Part shown: positions 32,722 to 64,000 of the stretch, piece by piece
Layout of the letters: every line of letters begins with the position of its first letter
Numbering within the stretch: the stretch's first letter is position 1
Assembly (NCBI GenBank): GCA_028751875.1
Contig: CM054144.1
Location: 25,049,705 to 25,113,704 of the forward strand
Length of the DNA: 64,000 nucleotides
Reading direction: 5' to 3'
From: Rapana venosa
Lineage: Eukaryota > Mollusca > Gastropoda > Neogastropoda > Muricidae
The notes under the pieces: model-generated
Databases searched by the model: none
What the model was told of the DNA's origin: nothing
Seen by the model: only the letters and a program-made list of their open reading frames with translations
Position numbers and translations under genes: made by a program

Positions 32722-33795
32722 ACACACACAGATCATTTTATGTAGGAAAAAATCGATCTATTTTTACAGCTGAATTGTCTGCTATTTTGATGGCTTTATA
32801 TTATCTTGTAGATTTTCCTAAAGACATATTTCAAATATTTTTCTGTGTTGATTCTAGGTCAGTCTTACTAGCCCTGAGAAACTTCAGTTCAAAAGTGAGA
32901 CAAGATCTCATAATTGAGATTAGTCATCTAATTCATTTTCTGATGATACGAGGCACTGGTGTTACCTTTTGCTGGATACCCTCGCACTGTGGTATTTACT
33001 TTAATGAAAAAGTTGACAGAAAAGCAAAATGTGGAGCTGAGCATATCGATGGGTCTTGCAGCATAAGTGTTCCTCTATCCATCCATGAGGGCTATAGCAT
33101 GTTACAAAATGCATGTTGGAAACACTTTAAAAAGAAACTACAAAGTACCGGTTATTCCTGGAGTGATGATGTAGCCCATGTATTATCTTTTGATAAGATC
33201 AAATATCGTAATTTACATGAATATAGAAATGTATCTCTTATATACAGGTTTAAGCTCAATGCTTTTAGAACAATTTTTTTTAAAAGGCAACATGTATCTG
33301 TGGTGAAAATCTTACCAATGATCACATTCTTTTACGATAGAGATCTGAAAAACATCTTACCTGCCTTCCCAGTCCGTAGCTTACAGCAAGTTCTTAAAGA
33401 CATTCCATTAATGAAAGAAATTGTATTGTCATTAAGCCATACTCCTATTTTCAGACTCCTCTGATATAAGGGTAGCTTCAAGTTATGTGAATTGGAAAGT
33501 TAGTATTTTTGCTGTTTGATGTTTTGGGGGTTGGTTGTTTTTTGTTGTTGTTTTTTTTTGTTTTTTTCAGAATTCTTGTTTATGCTTTTTTCATAATAGT
33601 TGTTTATTGCGATTGATTAGTTATGTGCATACCCCTCCCCCCTACACACACACACAAGCACGTGCGTGTGCGCACACACGCACACACACACGCTTGCACA
33701 CACACACACACACTTTCCCGTCTGATATCACTATTTTGTGGAAGGACGTTAAACTGAAGAACTACTACTACTACTACTACTACACACACACACAC
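32722..33795 (+). pseudogene. 5'-truncated LINE with RNase H domain
   Basis: The frame from about 32,735 to 33,464 encodes an RNase H domain at the end of an ORF2: FTAELSAIL (catalytic Glu), VDSRSVLLAL (Asp), WIPSHCGIYFNEKVD (His, Asn, Asp). It ends with a zinc-knuckle-less tail. The 3' end carries CCCGTCTGATATCACTATTT and GTTAAACTGAAGAAC, then (TAC)n and (AC)n. The reverse transcriptase is absent. I-like or Jockey-like clade. Confidence 0.85.
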
Positions 33796-34149
33796 ACACA
33801 AAACATGCTGAACGTATGATATAATGCAGTTTTTCATGTTATGATTAGAATCATACCTGCACCTTTTTCATAACTGCAGAAATATATCATTATGTAGTAT
33901 GCCATAGAATTCTAGGCTGAGCATTTGCAATACTGACCATCATATTTTTACCATGATTTTCGGACACTGCCAGGCAGACATGTAGTTCTTATACAGCCTT
34001 CTTTGGGGTTTAGAGAGACTGAAAACATGTTTTGTTCAATACCTTTAAAAAACAACAACAACAAAACCCCAATCAATTGTTTCTATAGACACTCTCAGTT
34101 TTGACCTTTCAGATTTGATTACAAATGCAAGCACTTCTTTGTTCTTCAT

Positions 34150-34240
34150 CCTTTTTTGTCATGTTTCTCCCAAGGGAAGTTTGACATTGATGAGCCTTCT
34201 CCATATCTCTCTGTCTTGAGCTTCCTCTTCCTGCACTTCT
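34150..34240 (-). pseudogene. LINE ORF2 C-terminal scrap
   Basis: TGTCATGTTTCTCCCAAGGG and the following bases match the end of the fragment at 1,510-1,992, same strand. Confidence 0.75.
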
Positions 34241-34284
34241 TTGATGATCATTTTTATCTTCATCAACCAACTATTTGACTTAAA

Positions 34285-34467
34285 CTAAAGGGACAAAACT
34301 TCAGCAGCTTCTGACTTGTGATTATATCAATGTCCCAGCAGAGATTTCCAATGTAAGGGCTGAAGCTTCTGATCAAAAGGACAAAACTTCAGCAGCTTCT
34401 GACTTGTTCTGATTATATTACTGTCCCAGTAGAGATTTCTAATGTAAGAACTGAAGCTTCTGATCAA
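34285..34467. repeat. Two-copy tandem duplication, about 91 bp
   Basis: GGACAAAACTTCAGCAGCTT and the following TTCTGACTTGT...CTGAAGCTTCTGATCAAA recur once with a few substitutions. Confidence 0.85.
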
Positions 34468-35207
34468 ACAAAGTATGTTTTATGAGTTTATGTATCTAAC
34501 CCAGTTTCATTCTGAGTGGCAGCAGTGAAAATTTCCTTTTTTCGGTTTTGTTCTGTTCCTGGGCTAGAGCTTCGAGGTGCACCAATGGTGAAATTTTGTT
34601 TACGGGACTGTTTTTGTATGAAGAGGAACTTGAAAGCACATACACACACAATTTTCTCATCCTCATAGTGATTCCATGGTGCGACAAGTGAGACAGAATG
34701 CATGTTTTGGGTGACCCCTAGAGTGTCAAGCTAAGGAATGCCTCACAACAAGAAGACGAACATAATATCATCTAGAGACAAGGCTTTAAAAAAATGTGGG
34801 ATGAGATGGGGTGCAAGATACAGAGAGAGAGAGAGAGAGAAGCACACACACACACACACACACACCCACACAGAGCAGACATCAATGTATTCAGTTCAAA
34901 ATTTATTTGGAAGAAAAAAATCAAGACAACACAGACATGCAATGTGTTTACAAGGCAGCACTCTGTATTTTTAGAGTCCCATATACTAGGCAATAATGAC
35001 AGAACAACTTGACAATATATTGGGAGCAGATGTGTGGCATGTGCAAAACAACTAAAGAAAATAATGCTATGTTCTAAAATCACATGGATAAAAATTACAT
35101 GTGTCCTCTTTTCATGTACTCAAACAAGTTTATTCTTTTACAAAACCATGCTTTGGGTATTCTCAAGTTTGCCAAAACACACACACACACACAGAGTCAC
35201 ACACAAA

Positions 35208-35217
<10 letters not shown>

Positions 35218-35282
<65 letters not shown>
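35218..35282. repeat. (CA)n microsatellite, about 32 units
   Basis: Perfect CA run preceded by (TC)n. Confidence 0.95.
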
Positions 35283-35284
<2 letters not shown>

Positions 35285-38200
35285 TCCTCTCCTAATTACC
35301 ACTTTTCCTAGGTACCATCCCATTTCAATATGAACAACAGAGTAATTGGGACAAATGATAAGTACATGAATGAAAATGTATAAAATCAACTTGACATCCA
35401 AAAAGACCAGTCTTTCCAAACAATCATATTGCTTTACATTCTGGTGCTATCTCTGCTATACGTGGGGAAAAAAAGTTAGCATAAACTGGAAAAACAAACA
35501 AAAACCCAATAAACTATGCTGTTAGCAGTAAAGAATAGAAAATGGTATCAGATGTAACTCACTAACCTAAACATATAACAAACGTAATATCATAGCATAA
35601 ACAAAAAACAAAAAAAAAGAGATTTTTTTTACAGATGGGATTTCACAAATCATAGACTCTTTTCATTCTTCTTCTTTGCTGTTCCCAGCCATGTTCATCA
35701 TGCTGACTTTTTTCAAAAGCATACTTAGACTTTTCTAACTTTAATTCAAAATAGACACATAAACAGGTGCAAAAGCACACATTATATTGATCAGATATCT
35801 ACATGAAAACAGAAGTATATAATTATCTCATTAAAAACAAGTATAAGATTGAAAACATATTAAAAACCCAAAACATAAAACACAAACAAAAAACTGGACC
35901 AAATTCAAGTCACTAACCTGAATATATAAGACAACACTCACAATGTTTTAACAGGGTAAAATATATTTTATCTTAGATATATTCATCCTCACTGACCTCA
36001 ACAAGATTTCTTCACATTGTGATCATGCTATTCAACCTATGCAGGCTTTTAACTCTAGCTAGTACCACATAAGTTCACAACCTTCTCACCTACTTGACCT
36101 CATCTGACCTATGGGCCAGTTTTTTGCGGTGTATGTTGTTTCTTTTAAACTGCCACCTCTGTCTTTGGGGAGACTGGGACCATCTGATTCTACCATTCTT
36201 ATTTCTTTTCTTCTTTTTTAAAATATATTTTTTTTATCAGATTACACCACAGTAATTTCACGAATGCACTTCAGTTTTGTGGATTTTTTGTTGTTGCATA
36301 AGCAGCTACAATTTCATTTCTGTTCAGAAATAGGTATTAAATTTGTCAGGATAGTCAGGTGGTTTTGTGTTATGATGAAACAATCTCAATGGTTCATCAC
36401 TGAAACAGAATTATACACAAATAGTTCTCTCAACTGGATGGTTTGTTTTTTTGTTCACAATACTGATACAGAGGTAGTTCTCTCAATCAGGTTTGCTTTA
36501 AAATGTCGTCACTAAACAAAGCAAATGTCATCACTAAACAAACTTAAAATATGTTGAACAATTCATATCTTTTCTTTGGTGCACAACCTCTTTTTTCCCT
36601 TTTCAAAATAATTACAGTTTTGGGTGGATTTTTTCCAATCATAAGTACAAAAAATATAGTATGATTGAAAGAATTTTACATAACCTCAGATAAGGATCAC
36701 ACAGTTTGTTGGTAAACAACATATAATAATAAAAATAAATACGATGAATTATTAAAATGTATTGTTACTGGTTTATGTAGAGTGGTAAACTGAACCTTGG
36801 CAATATGCTTTGCTGATATGTACTTCTGCAGTAAGTTTACTTCCATATATATCCATTTCCAACTATGGTTATGGAATTTGATTTATATGACCACCGCAGG
36901 CGCATGCACAGCTTATATCAGTTCCTGATCTCTCTTGATTTAGCTGAATATCATGCGCAAACAATTGTGCAGTATCTGCTCTGCGGATCTGAATATTGCC
37001 TAAAATTGGCAGGTTTGGGTAACTTTACAGATCTCTCCTCTGTAATGGTTGGTCAGGGACTTAGACGACACTGCACCATAAACTACACAACCCTGTTGGT
37101 CAGATGAAAAAAGGAAACCTATATGTTTGGATGATTAATCTATGGACTGATGTGAAATTCAAAACAGTGCTAAATTGTACAACACCTACACTCTTAGAAC
37201 ACATTGATATACAAAAGGAACAAAAATATGTCTTCATTCAAAACCAACAATATAAAATCTAAATATCATGACACACACTAACCCTAAACAGAATACTTTA
37301 ACAAAATGACACAAACATACAATTTACTGTGTTCATCACTGTAAACATAACATGTCAAAAATATAACCTGAATAGGACGGTGTCTAAATGAAGTTGATCT
37401 TTCAACATAGTTTCAATTCTATTGCACAAACGAAAAGGAGACAATAACTTCATTGCCTTTCAGTTATTTATAAATTCAAACTTAAGGTGAAACATATGGA
37501 ATTTTAACAGACATTTAACTCTAACAAAGTAAAAAATCCCCAAAAAACCCAACCAGACTCACAAACACTGTCCATTTCATTCCAACCCCCAATCCCCCCC
37601 CACCCCTCAAAAAACAATACATGAATCAAGTAAAACACACATACACAATACATGTTAAAAAGAAACAAAAATCAAGCAAATGCTGGTTTTTAGATTGTAG
37701 AACACCTTCATGATTAGAACACAAAGCAAACAGTTGAACGACTGTCAGCATTATGTTGGGCAACCCCCCCCCCCCGTTTTTAGCCATCTACTGCATCCAT
37801 TCTCACCAGTGCTTTATCAGTTCAGCTAAACAAGGGACTAAAACTCAAAGAATCACTACGTCACTTCAAGCTGACTTGATATAAACTGAGGAATGAGTTA
37901 CCTGGTGAACATGACTACAGCTGACTGTGCAGGAGGCTGTAGTCATGTTGACAGTTCATGATGCTGCATTTATGCCATCTTCCACACTCATGTGCGTACA
38001 TGTGGAGTAAGAGTGGTACCTCTTACATGTATATACTTACATACATGCATGCACACATGTGTGTATTGCCTATGACCCCACACATGGACTTATGCATTTG
38101 TGTGAACATACGGGCATGGAAGCAAGTAAAAGACACAAAAATAAATACAATGTTGATATGACACATTTGCGCCTACTCGCAAACATGATAATTTTTCATC

Positions 38201-41200
38201 TGTATGAACATATATTACATAATCATTTTGACATCATAATCCTTGTGCTGGTCTTCATACGTAAATAAAAACCAACATACATAAATGACGTAAACTGAAC
38301 ACACAATTACACATATGTACATACAAAACTATGCATGTGCATATGTACAGATTTTCCTTTAACCTTTGCTTGGACCCTAGCTGATCACAAAAGACATTCT
38401 TCTGCTGAAATTTAGATTTAACATTTGATTGGTGTATCTCTTCATTCTTTTGCAGAAATTCAAATATGATATTTGATTGGTGTATATCTCCTTAAAATGA
38501 ATACAAAAGAATATGTTCCCCAAAAGCAAGGTGAAGCCCTATTTGCAAAAAAGGCAAAGAAGATCAAGAACAAAGTTAAAAAAAAAAAAGATATAAAGTT
38601 TCACTGTTTTGATACAGAGCAAAAATAAAAGTTGAAGAACAGAATCTAATTTGATTTCCTTTTTTTCTCCTCTCCCACAGCCAAGATTAAAAAAAACAAC
38701 AACCAAACTTTCTTCCCAAAATATTGACAGTTATACTCTGAATGCAAAGCTGTGCCCATTGCACAATGTTTTCTTGATCATCATTCAATAAAACAACAAC
38801 ACCCCCTTCCCCCCCCCAAAAAAAAGAGGAAGAACTGCAGTAAACTAAAATCCCATGACAACTTTCATGAGGCCAGCTCTCAAACGACTTTGTAAAAACA
38901 TGGTATTAGTTCCACTGTATGAAATCTTGGGAGACCAATTCAAAGTTGTTTTTTTTCTACTTATGTGTGTATGGATGTTTATTGCATACAACTGTTGTAC
39001 TGCTAACAGCAAAGAGGTTCAAAGAAAACAACAATTATTTTTTAAAGAAATTTCTTCTCCATAATTCAAACAACAAACCAATAACTGCCAACAATCCAAG
39101 TTTTTTCACTAAACTGATCACCTGTGGTGTCTCACACACACACACTCACTGAAGATCACACACTCACTCACACACACACTCTCTCTCACACACACACACA
39201 CACTAAAGTATGTAGCAACACATGAAGACGCAGCATTGCACTTATTTGTTAAAAACAGCGGTAGAAACTATACCACCATTTACTCTTACCAGTGATATTT
39301 AAATAACGAAACCATTATCTGCAGGTAAGTGACTGCACAAACACAACAAATGTACAAGCAGTTACAAAAAAGCTATATGTCTATGTAACATAAAAAGCTT
39401 AACCGAGCAGCAGAATGGCATCTGTACAACTAAACATCACAATACTACCTAAACTTACACACAATCATAATCAAATCAAATCTTTAAAGTTTAGTGCATC
39501 CTCTCACCAGCAAGTGAAAAGTTGAATCTTGACTTGACATTTTTGAGGGCGCTTTAATCTTCATTTGGATATTAAGTGTATATGAATATGACTTGCCAGC
39601 TCTTCAAGAAAGATCAGCCAAATACAGTCCCCCCCCCCCCCCCCCAAACAACTGATATCAACAACACAATGAACATATACTCCAACAGTGCCTTCTTTTC
39701 ACCTCAATATGGTCTGAGGTATCTGCTTCCTATTACGACTGCTTTTGAGAACCAGCATGATACTTGAACAGATGATTGAATTTACTAACAATATATTATA
39801 TAGGCAGACAAAGATTACAACAGGTTCCTTGAGAATGCTATCAGTTCACACTCATTACAGAATGTGACACACAGACCACTGAGTATGCTCCTTTTATACT
39901 GCTTGCTTTCTTGTCTATAGTACACTATAAATATCATTCTTTTGAAAGGATTTCATTTGACATTTTTCCCTGTGCTTGATCCAGTGTAAACAAGAAACAT
40001 GCAGATGCACACCCATATTTGTTGGGATGACTATACTGTGTAAAACAAACATGACAAGTGAGAGAAATGTCTTCTTGGAGACTTTGCCATATGCTTGGTT
40101 ATTTCTATATGATATCCATCACCTTGAATAAAAGCTAATGAAAAATGAACATACAGCAACTGACTAGTATTTTCAGGGTACCAATGTATCATATACAGAA
40201 TATCTGAAATATCAGCGAGAAAAAAAAATTCAAAAACAAGGCAAAATACAAATTAAAAAAAATGCTGCTGAAAATGTGAATGCTCATGCATGACAAATGG
40301 AAGCATTTGAATACATATACAAATAAGCGGGTCTGCATCAGGAATATGTAACTCAAAGACACACATACATGTGAGTTTGATACACACATATATATATACA
40401 CATCAGTCTTTGCCACATAGAACACAGAATCAAAACAAAGCTGAAGTAAATCCAAGTACAAGATCAAAATGCAAGTTGCTTTTAGCATCATGTTTCCTTC
40501 TCCTGTTTTAAAAATCATCCGATGCCTGATTAACTTCAATAATGCTTTATCAGCTATTGACATTGTAACATGCTGGATGCAGATTGACAAAAACACCACA
40601 GATGCATAACACACAAAAAATACCTACACAGAATCGAATATAAAAAAAAAAAAAGGTCTCTCTGCCACATCTGAAATATCATCAGGAAGCGAAAGATTGT
40701 CACACAACAAAGGAGTCAGAGCCCTGTGGCATGCACACAACAACTCTAGGACAAGTCGGTGGTACAGCACACACACTGACAGACACCGTACAACAAACTC
40801 ATGGTTGTTACAGCTGGAACATGTCTCTCTTCATTACATTCTGAGGAGAAGTGGATTCATTCAGGACAAAAAGTGTATTGAGCCAATGGCAAGTACTCAG
40901 CATCCAAGAACTGTCTTGTGATTTTTCAAGAGATAGGCAGATAACACGTATCTCACTCAGGTAAGCAGGAAGACCTTCAGCAACGCAATGCAGCTGTTAC
41001 ATAGAAATTGCAGATCAGTTCATCTTCCAGAACACTGACAGATCCATGATCTTTTCATACGCGGACGAAAACATAAAGCTTTCAATTACTTAAAACAGTG
41101 GCACAATTCTGATATCAGAAAATATTGAAGGAACAACATTTGTGCTGGGGTTTCTTGTTTTTGCACGCATGCACACGTACACGCACACCACACACGTGCG

Positions 41201-41661
41201 CGCGCACTCACACACACATGCTCCCATCACATGCTGTTTTCAACACAAACAGATTTTCCCATTTGAACACTGCAGGATAAACTGAATTCTCAAAGGGAAG
41301 TAAGTAGATGTGAAATATTTGCTCCCCAGCGAATGACCGCCACTTTGACCAATGAACACAGAAACATAAACAGATGAAAAGATAACAATAAATAAAGTCT
41401 TTATCAAAACTGATTTTGCGAGGTTACAGCTAACTGGTTAATGGTCATGCAACTCGAATTCTGAATGATTCCTCTGCAGACCGGCCCAATCAGCCTGACT
41501 TGTAATGTGTGGTTTCTGTGGATAGGTCAAGTCAACCTCATACACGGACTGAAATCTTTGCCGACAGGTCAAACCCAGCAGTGTAGTAACAATGATCATC
41601 AATGTCTTGTGACAAGTGAAGCCAGAGAGCATGAGATTCAGAGTAGGGCAGGCAAGGGAAG

Positions 41662-60374
<18,713 letters not shown>

Positions 60375-60442
60375 GGTGTCTGATGTCGGCTGTGACTGCT
60401 GTCACAGGGGACTGACACAGTGACAGGTTTTCTACAGGTAGC
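60375..60442 (-). other. CYFIP: 5' UTR part of CYFIP exon carrying the start codon
   Basis: A strong acceptor (pyrimidine tract then TTGCAG) ends at 60443 on the minus strand, 68 bases upstream of the ATG. This makes 60442-60375 probable 5' UTR and implies at least one further upstream non-coding exon. Confidence 0.55.
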
Positions 60443-61700
60443 CTGCAAGAAAAGAAATGTTTATATAGATCAGTAATAGAGGTTGTGTTCAGTTTTGACA
60501 AAGAATACATTATTTCTTGACTCCAGTTACAGTTCATAATATCTGTTATAAAAGCAATCTTCAAAGACCTTTCTTATCAGTAATGGTATTCCGGTATTTC
60601 TCCATTACCATTGGTAGCAGTTACCATTTCAACAATAGTATTTAAGGAATAAGTGAAAGTATAACGCCAAGAGATAATATTGAGCCTAGAGGCATGTTTT
60701 TCTCAATCATTTCTACCAGTAGGTAAAAGCATATCTTCTTCACAAGAAGGGATGGAATTAGATGTACATGCAAGAATATACCACAGATGCATATTTCAGT
60801 TTTACACACTGGGTCTACTCAAAGTCTTATTAAATCTAAAAGACTTGATAGGTACTAGGTATGATAAAATCATGTTTTTGAAGACCAGAAAATCAGTTCC
60901 AACATGCCTGCCAATGAGCGATTCAAACATCTGTGACTTAAGCATCATGCATCACATAATTATGTACTCACTACTCAGCCAAACTGTGAGTATAACTGCA
61001 TGTTGTAAGATCTAATTTTAGCTGCATTCAAACAGGAATACTGAACTAATATAATTTGTAATTTTTGTTCTGTATATTTTTATAAAAAAAAAGAATATCA
61101 CTTTATCAAATATGGAGTACAAATTACATGTATGCATTAATGCTCTTCTTATTTGGGAATGTACTTTCACTTCAGTTTACAATGTTAATTCCTGTCCCCT
61201 AAAAAACCCCACAAAACCCCCCATCTTATTATTAAAAAATGCAACAAGTTGAACAACCTATTTTCCTCCTTCTCTTACTATCCATGATTACATACAACTT
61301 GGTACAACATGACCAATTTGCTTGTCACTCTGCTTTTCAACCTTTTGCTTTGTATGTTTGTGTGTCGGCTTTCAGATCAGAGAAAATGGATGCTATCTGT
61401 ACATGTGGGAGTCCTGTAACTGTAAGTGGTTCTGTGCTCAGACAATGTTTTGTTTACTGAAAAAATGCCTGTTGTTTTGGCAACTGTATATTGGTTGTTC
61501 CAAATACCAATTATCATCATAATAACTATAAATTTTTGTTCAATTCACTAAGTTCATCCACCTCATGGTATGACAAAAACTGGATATTTTATCGGAAATT
61601 ATCCTAATATAAATAAAGATTGAAAATGGCATGTGCTGTTCTGCTTTAAAAAAAGGTGCATTGACATTTTCTCCCCACATTGCACATACAACAGGCCTAA

Positions 61701-61714
61701 TCCCCCCCCCCCCC

Positions 61715-61747
<33 letters not shown>
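61701..61747. repeat. Poly-C/poly-A block
   Basis: About 14 C followed by about 30 A, upstream of CYFIP exon 1. Homopolymer lengths here are unreliable in any assembly. Confidence 0.9.
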
Positions 61748-61750
<3 letters not shown>

Positions 61751-62268
61751 GTGTGTGTGCAGGGGTCAATACCTTTTACTCCTTTTTGTCTGAAGGCAGA
61801 AAGGAACCACAAGAAATCAAATTCAAATCATCCTATTTTCAGTATTTTGACAATGGTGCAACTACCCAACTTATACACTTCAACAAACTATCGTATTTAT
61901 ATGAAGCAGTAGCCATGATAAATTTCATGTGTTTCAGCATACAATGCATGATCCGAGCTTAGCATAGGCCTACTCTAGACTGCACAGCCATCCCTAGTTC
62001 TGAATTTATTGCTAGCCAGCACGTAAGGTCAGTAGATGAAAATGACTCTCCACGTGCCACGAGAAACCCTGTGATAATCGATTCAAGTCTTTGTTTGTGT
62101 GTGTGTATGTTCAGAACAGATGATAATAGACAAGTGAAAGGTTGTCATAGAGAATGCCCAGGATCTCCCTTAATTTAACCTATTGTAGTTCTACACATTA
62201 CTACGACAAAAAGTTAATGTTTCTCACGTCGCTGTAGCGAACTTCATACTAACTGCACACAAGCTCAC

Positions 62269-62450
62269 CTGAACTCCGCTCGTACCCTCTCAGCAGCGTG
62301 TTATCCGTATTATCTTCAAGTAATTAGAAATGAATTTACTAGTGCTAAGGTTGTTAAATATTGCAGTAGCTCACCCAACAGTAATTCACTGCAAAGTAAT
62401 TGAGATTCTCTCGATTAAATAAATACAGGCTTATGCAAATGATGTCGCAT
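62269..62450 (-). promoter_or_regulatory. Probable non-coding first exon and promoter area of CYFIP
   Basis: On the minus strand a good donor (TTCAG|GTGAGC) ends a possible exon at 62269. It would splice to the acceptor at 60443. The upstream limit is unknown and no TATA box is evident. This is inference from splice signals and position only. Confidence 0.35.
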
Positions 62451-64000
62451 CGACTTCCGGCCTGTACGTATACCAAGTTTTAATATTGTCGGTTTTTTAT
62501 TAAAAAAAACTTCCCATGAATAATGCCCTGAATTGAAGAAATGTGGTTTGTTGTTGGTATGTTAATTGTTTACCCCCCCCCCCCCCCCCCACCTTGTTAA
62601 AATAATAACTGGGAAAAAGCTTACAAATGTCTTGAATATAGATTGTTTTGACTATCTATGCCAAGCTGATAAGCCCATGATCACGTGAATCAAATAAAAA
62701 CAAAATTCTGTACACATACATTTCAGCATGAAATGTAGACCTGGTTGCATTCTCAAAACAAAGAAACAAATAATAATTAAAAAAAACCACCCTAAACAAA
62801 CAGACCCCACCCCCTACATATACAAAACAAAAGATTTTTCTGAGGTAGAAAAAAAGCCATTCCTTTTGAGAGAAAACACTTTTGAATTACTGTCTTTAAA
62901 AGGACAATTTTAAAGATTTTTATGGTAGATATATTTAAGCTTCTTTTGATACTCGTCACATGACTGCATTATACTTTATTCATACATTTTCAGAACAAAA
63001 GTCAAATTTCTCAACAAAAAAATCCGTCTGTACTGACCAGATCTAGTTATTTTTAACAGCTATCGACTCCATCTTCTTAAAATAATGTCCACCAATAGAA
63101 TCAGGGATGGAACATCAGTTTGTTTATTTTGGAGTAATTGTTTTACTAAATAAATTTTGATGGATATACTCATGAATTCTCATGTCTTGTCTGCCTCAAG
63201 GGAGACTGGAGAGAGAACAAGAATGAATAAGTGACAGTACTGCTTCATCCTTTAGGATACACCAAACCTAAGGATAGACAACTCTGGGATGGTGGAGAAG
63301 ACTGCAGTCTCCACACAAGGCTATTTTTTTTCTTATATGAGCAGGGTCAGGTTATCACTTTGCCAAATTATTTTTCTCCTGTAACCCCCAAAATTGCTGC
63401 TGCACACACAAGTGACACATGTACCAAAGTAAAGTGGTTTGTAATAACACCCGCAAAGGGATGCACTTATGGCTACCCTCTTCCCTTCCCACCATCTGGT
63501 GACACTTTTCCAACTGTGGAGAGTTACTTCTTGATTGTGTTCAAAGTGTTCTATCTTTTGCAAGGTGTTGAAATCCCAGTATTTGAGTGCAGATATGCTT
63601 TAATGAAAGCATGTCCAGGAAAACCTTTATTTTTTTTCCTTCTCAAGAGCATTTTCAGGTTGCTAAAGTAGGCCTTTCCCAAGCAGAAGGTGACACATGA
63701 GCAAGCAGATGTTGAATTTTAAAATGAGAATTGATCCCTGAACTGGATTGGGGCTACCTTAATGGTGGGTAAAAACGGTGACATACAGAAAATCTCACCA
63801 CTGGTGAATCTCGGAGTTCTAGCTGAGGACTGAGAGAGATAGAGAGAGGGAGAGGGAGAGAGAGAGAGGTGACCAAAAAGAAAAAAGGAAGTCAGAATGT
63901 GTTGACTGAGGTCAGCAGGCAGACCTCCTGCAGAGTCACAAGCGCAGGAGAAGACCTGGCACTAAGCCTTCTACCCAATATGGCCATGCAAGCAGGTTGA
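62451..64000. other. Upstream of CYFIP, no gene recognised
   Basis: Contains a poly-C run (62,573-62,590), a copy of the hairpin-type repeat (63,745-63,830) and (AG)n (63,838-63,868). An open frame of 146 codons at 63,231-63,671 (plus) shows no family resemblance, and its composition fits chance. Confidence 0.5.

Larger units (their letters stand above)
33796..41661. other. Interval between LINE and CYFIP, no gene recognised
   Basis: AT-rich, with repeated (CA)n runs and poly-C runs. It contains a LINE scrap (34,150-34,240), a 91-bp tandem duplication (34,285-34,467) and a long (CA)n (35,218-35,282). The CYFIP 3' UTR must start at 41,661 and run leftward; its end was not determined. No conserved protein was seen in either strand. 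Confidence 0.6.

Noticed and set aside
35034..35419. Open frames made of repeated Thr-His or Cys-Val residues
   Set aside because: They are translations of (CA)n/(GT)n microsatellites on both strands and carry no protein signal. The same applies near 4,695, 5,890, 33,535, 42,066, 46,998 and 47,957.
40189..40614. Hydrophobic 141-codon minus-strand frame
   Set aside because: Phe/Leu/Ile-rich translation of AT-rich intergenic DNA. No membrane-protein family is recognisable and nothing indicates a gene.
62728..62913. Small secreted or cationic protein frame
   Set aside because: Lys-rich because of A-rich DNA, with no similarity and no splice or start context.

Overview
The window is animal nuclear DNA: intron-split genes with GT-AG junctions, very many (CA)n, (CT)n and poly-C tracts, and many decayed non-LTR retrotransposons and tRNA-derived SINEs. 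Repeat style and protein similarity suggest a lophotrochozoan, most likely a gastropod mollusc; this is inference, since no ribosomal or mitochondrial marker is present.

Two host genes can be read almost completely, both on the minus strand. LIAS (mitochondrial lipoyl synthase) occupies 4,979-13,499 in 11 coding exons, all in phase, giving 387 residues; its last intron is of the GC-AG type. CYFIP (Sra-1/PIR121, WAVE regulatory complex subunit) occupies 41,662-60,374 in 26 coding exons, about 1,260 residues, with a probable non-coding first exon near 62.3 kb. CYFIP exons 3-5 contain several 1-base gaps that look like consensus errors.

Between them, 13.8-32.1 kb is an 18-kb array of integrated copies of a CRESS-DNA (circovirus-like, Cressdnaviricota) viral genome. 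The ancestral layout can be read from the best unit (29.7-32.1 kb). A replication initiator gene (Rep) runs leftward and a putative capsid gene (Cap) runs rightward from a large intergenic region with an origin stem-loop (nonamer AAGTATTAC) and CRE palindromes. The two 3' ends face a small intergenic region with repeated CCGCCATCTTGG (YY1-type) sites, a hairpin and poly(A) signals on both strands. All other units are deleted, inverted, fused or interrupted. One defective junction, Rep without its first motif joined to the small intergenic region, recurs six times, and a dimer of defective units is tandemly duplicated with a period of about 2.9 kb. Later insertions include a polyadenylated retroelement with a 10-bp target duplication, a truncated LINE at an origin, and a patch copied from a neighbouring LINE. 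The middle of the array (about 17.8-20.2 kb) appears to be unpolished assembly sequence.

The flanks and introns hold LINE 3' fragments of at least three families, tRNA-like SINEs, a short hairpin-type dispersed repeat and several tandem duplications, four of which lie at CYFIP exon-intron borders. Nothing recognisable was seen in 33.9-41.6 kb or 62.5-64.0 kb apart from repeats.
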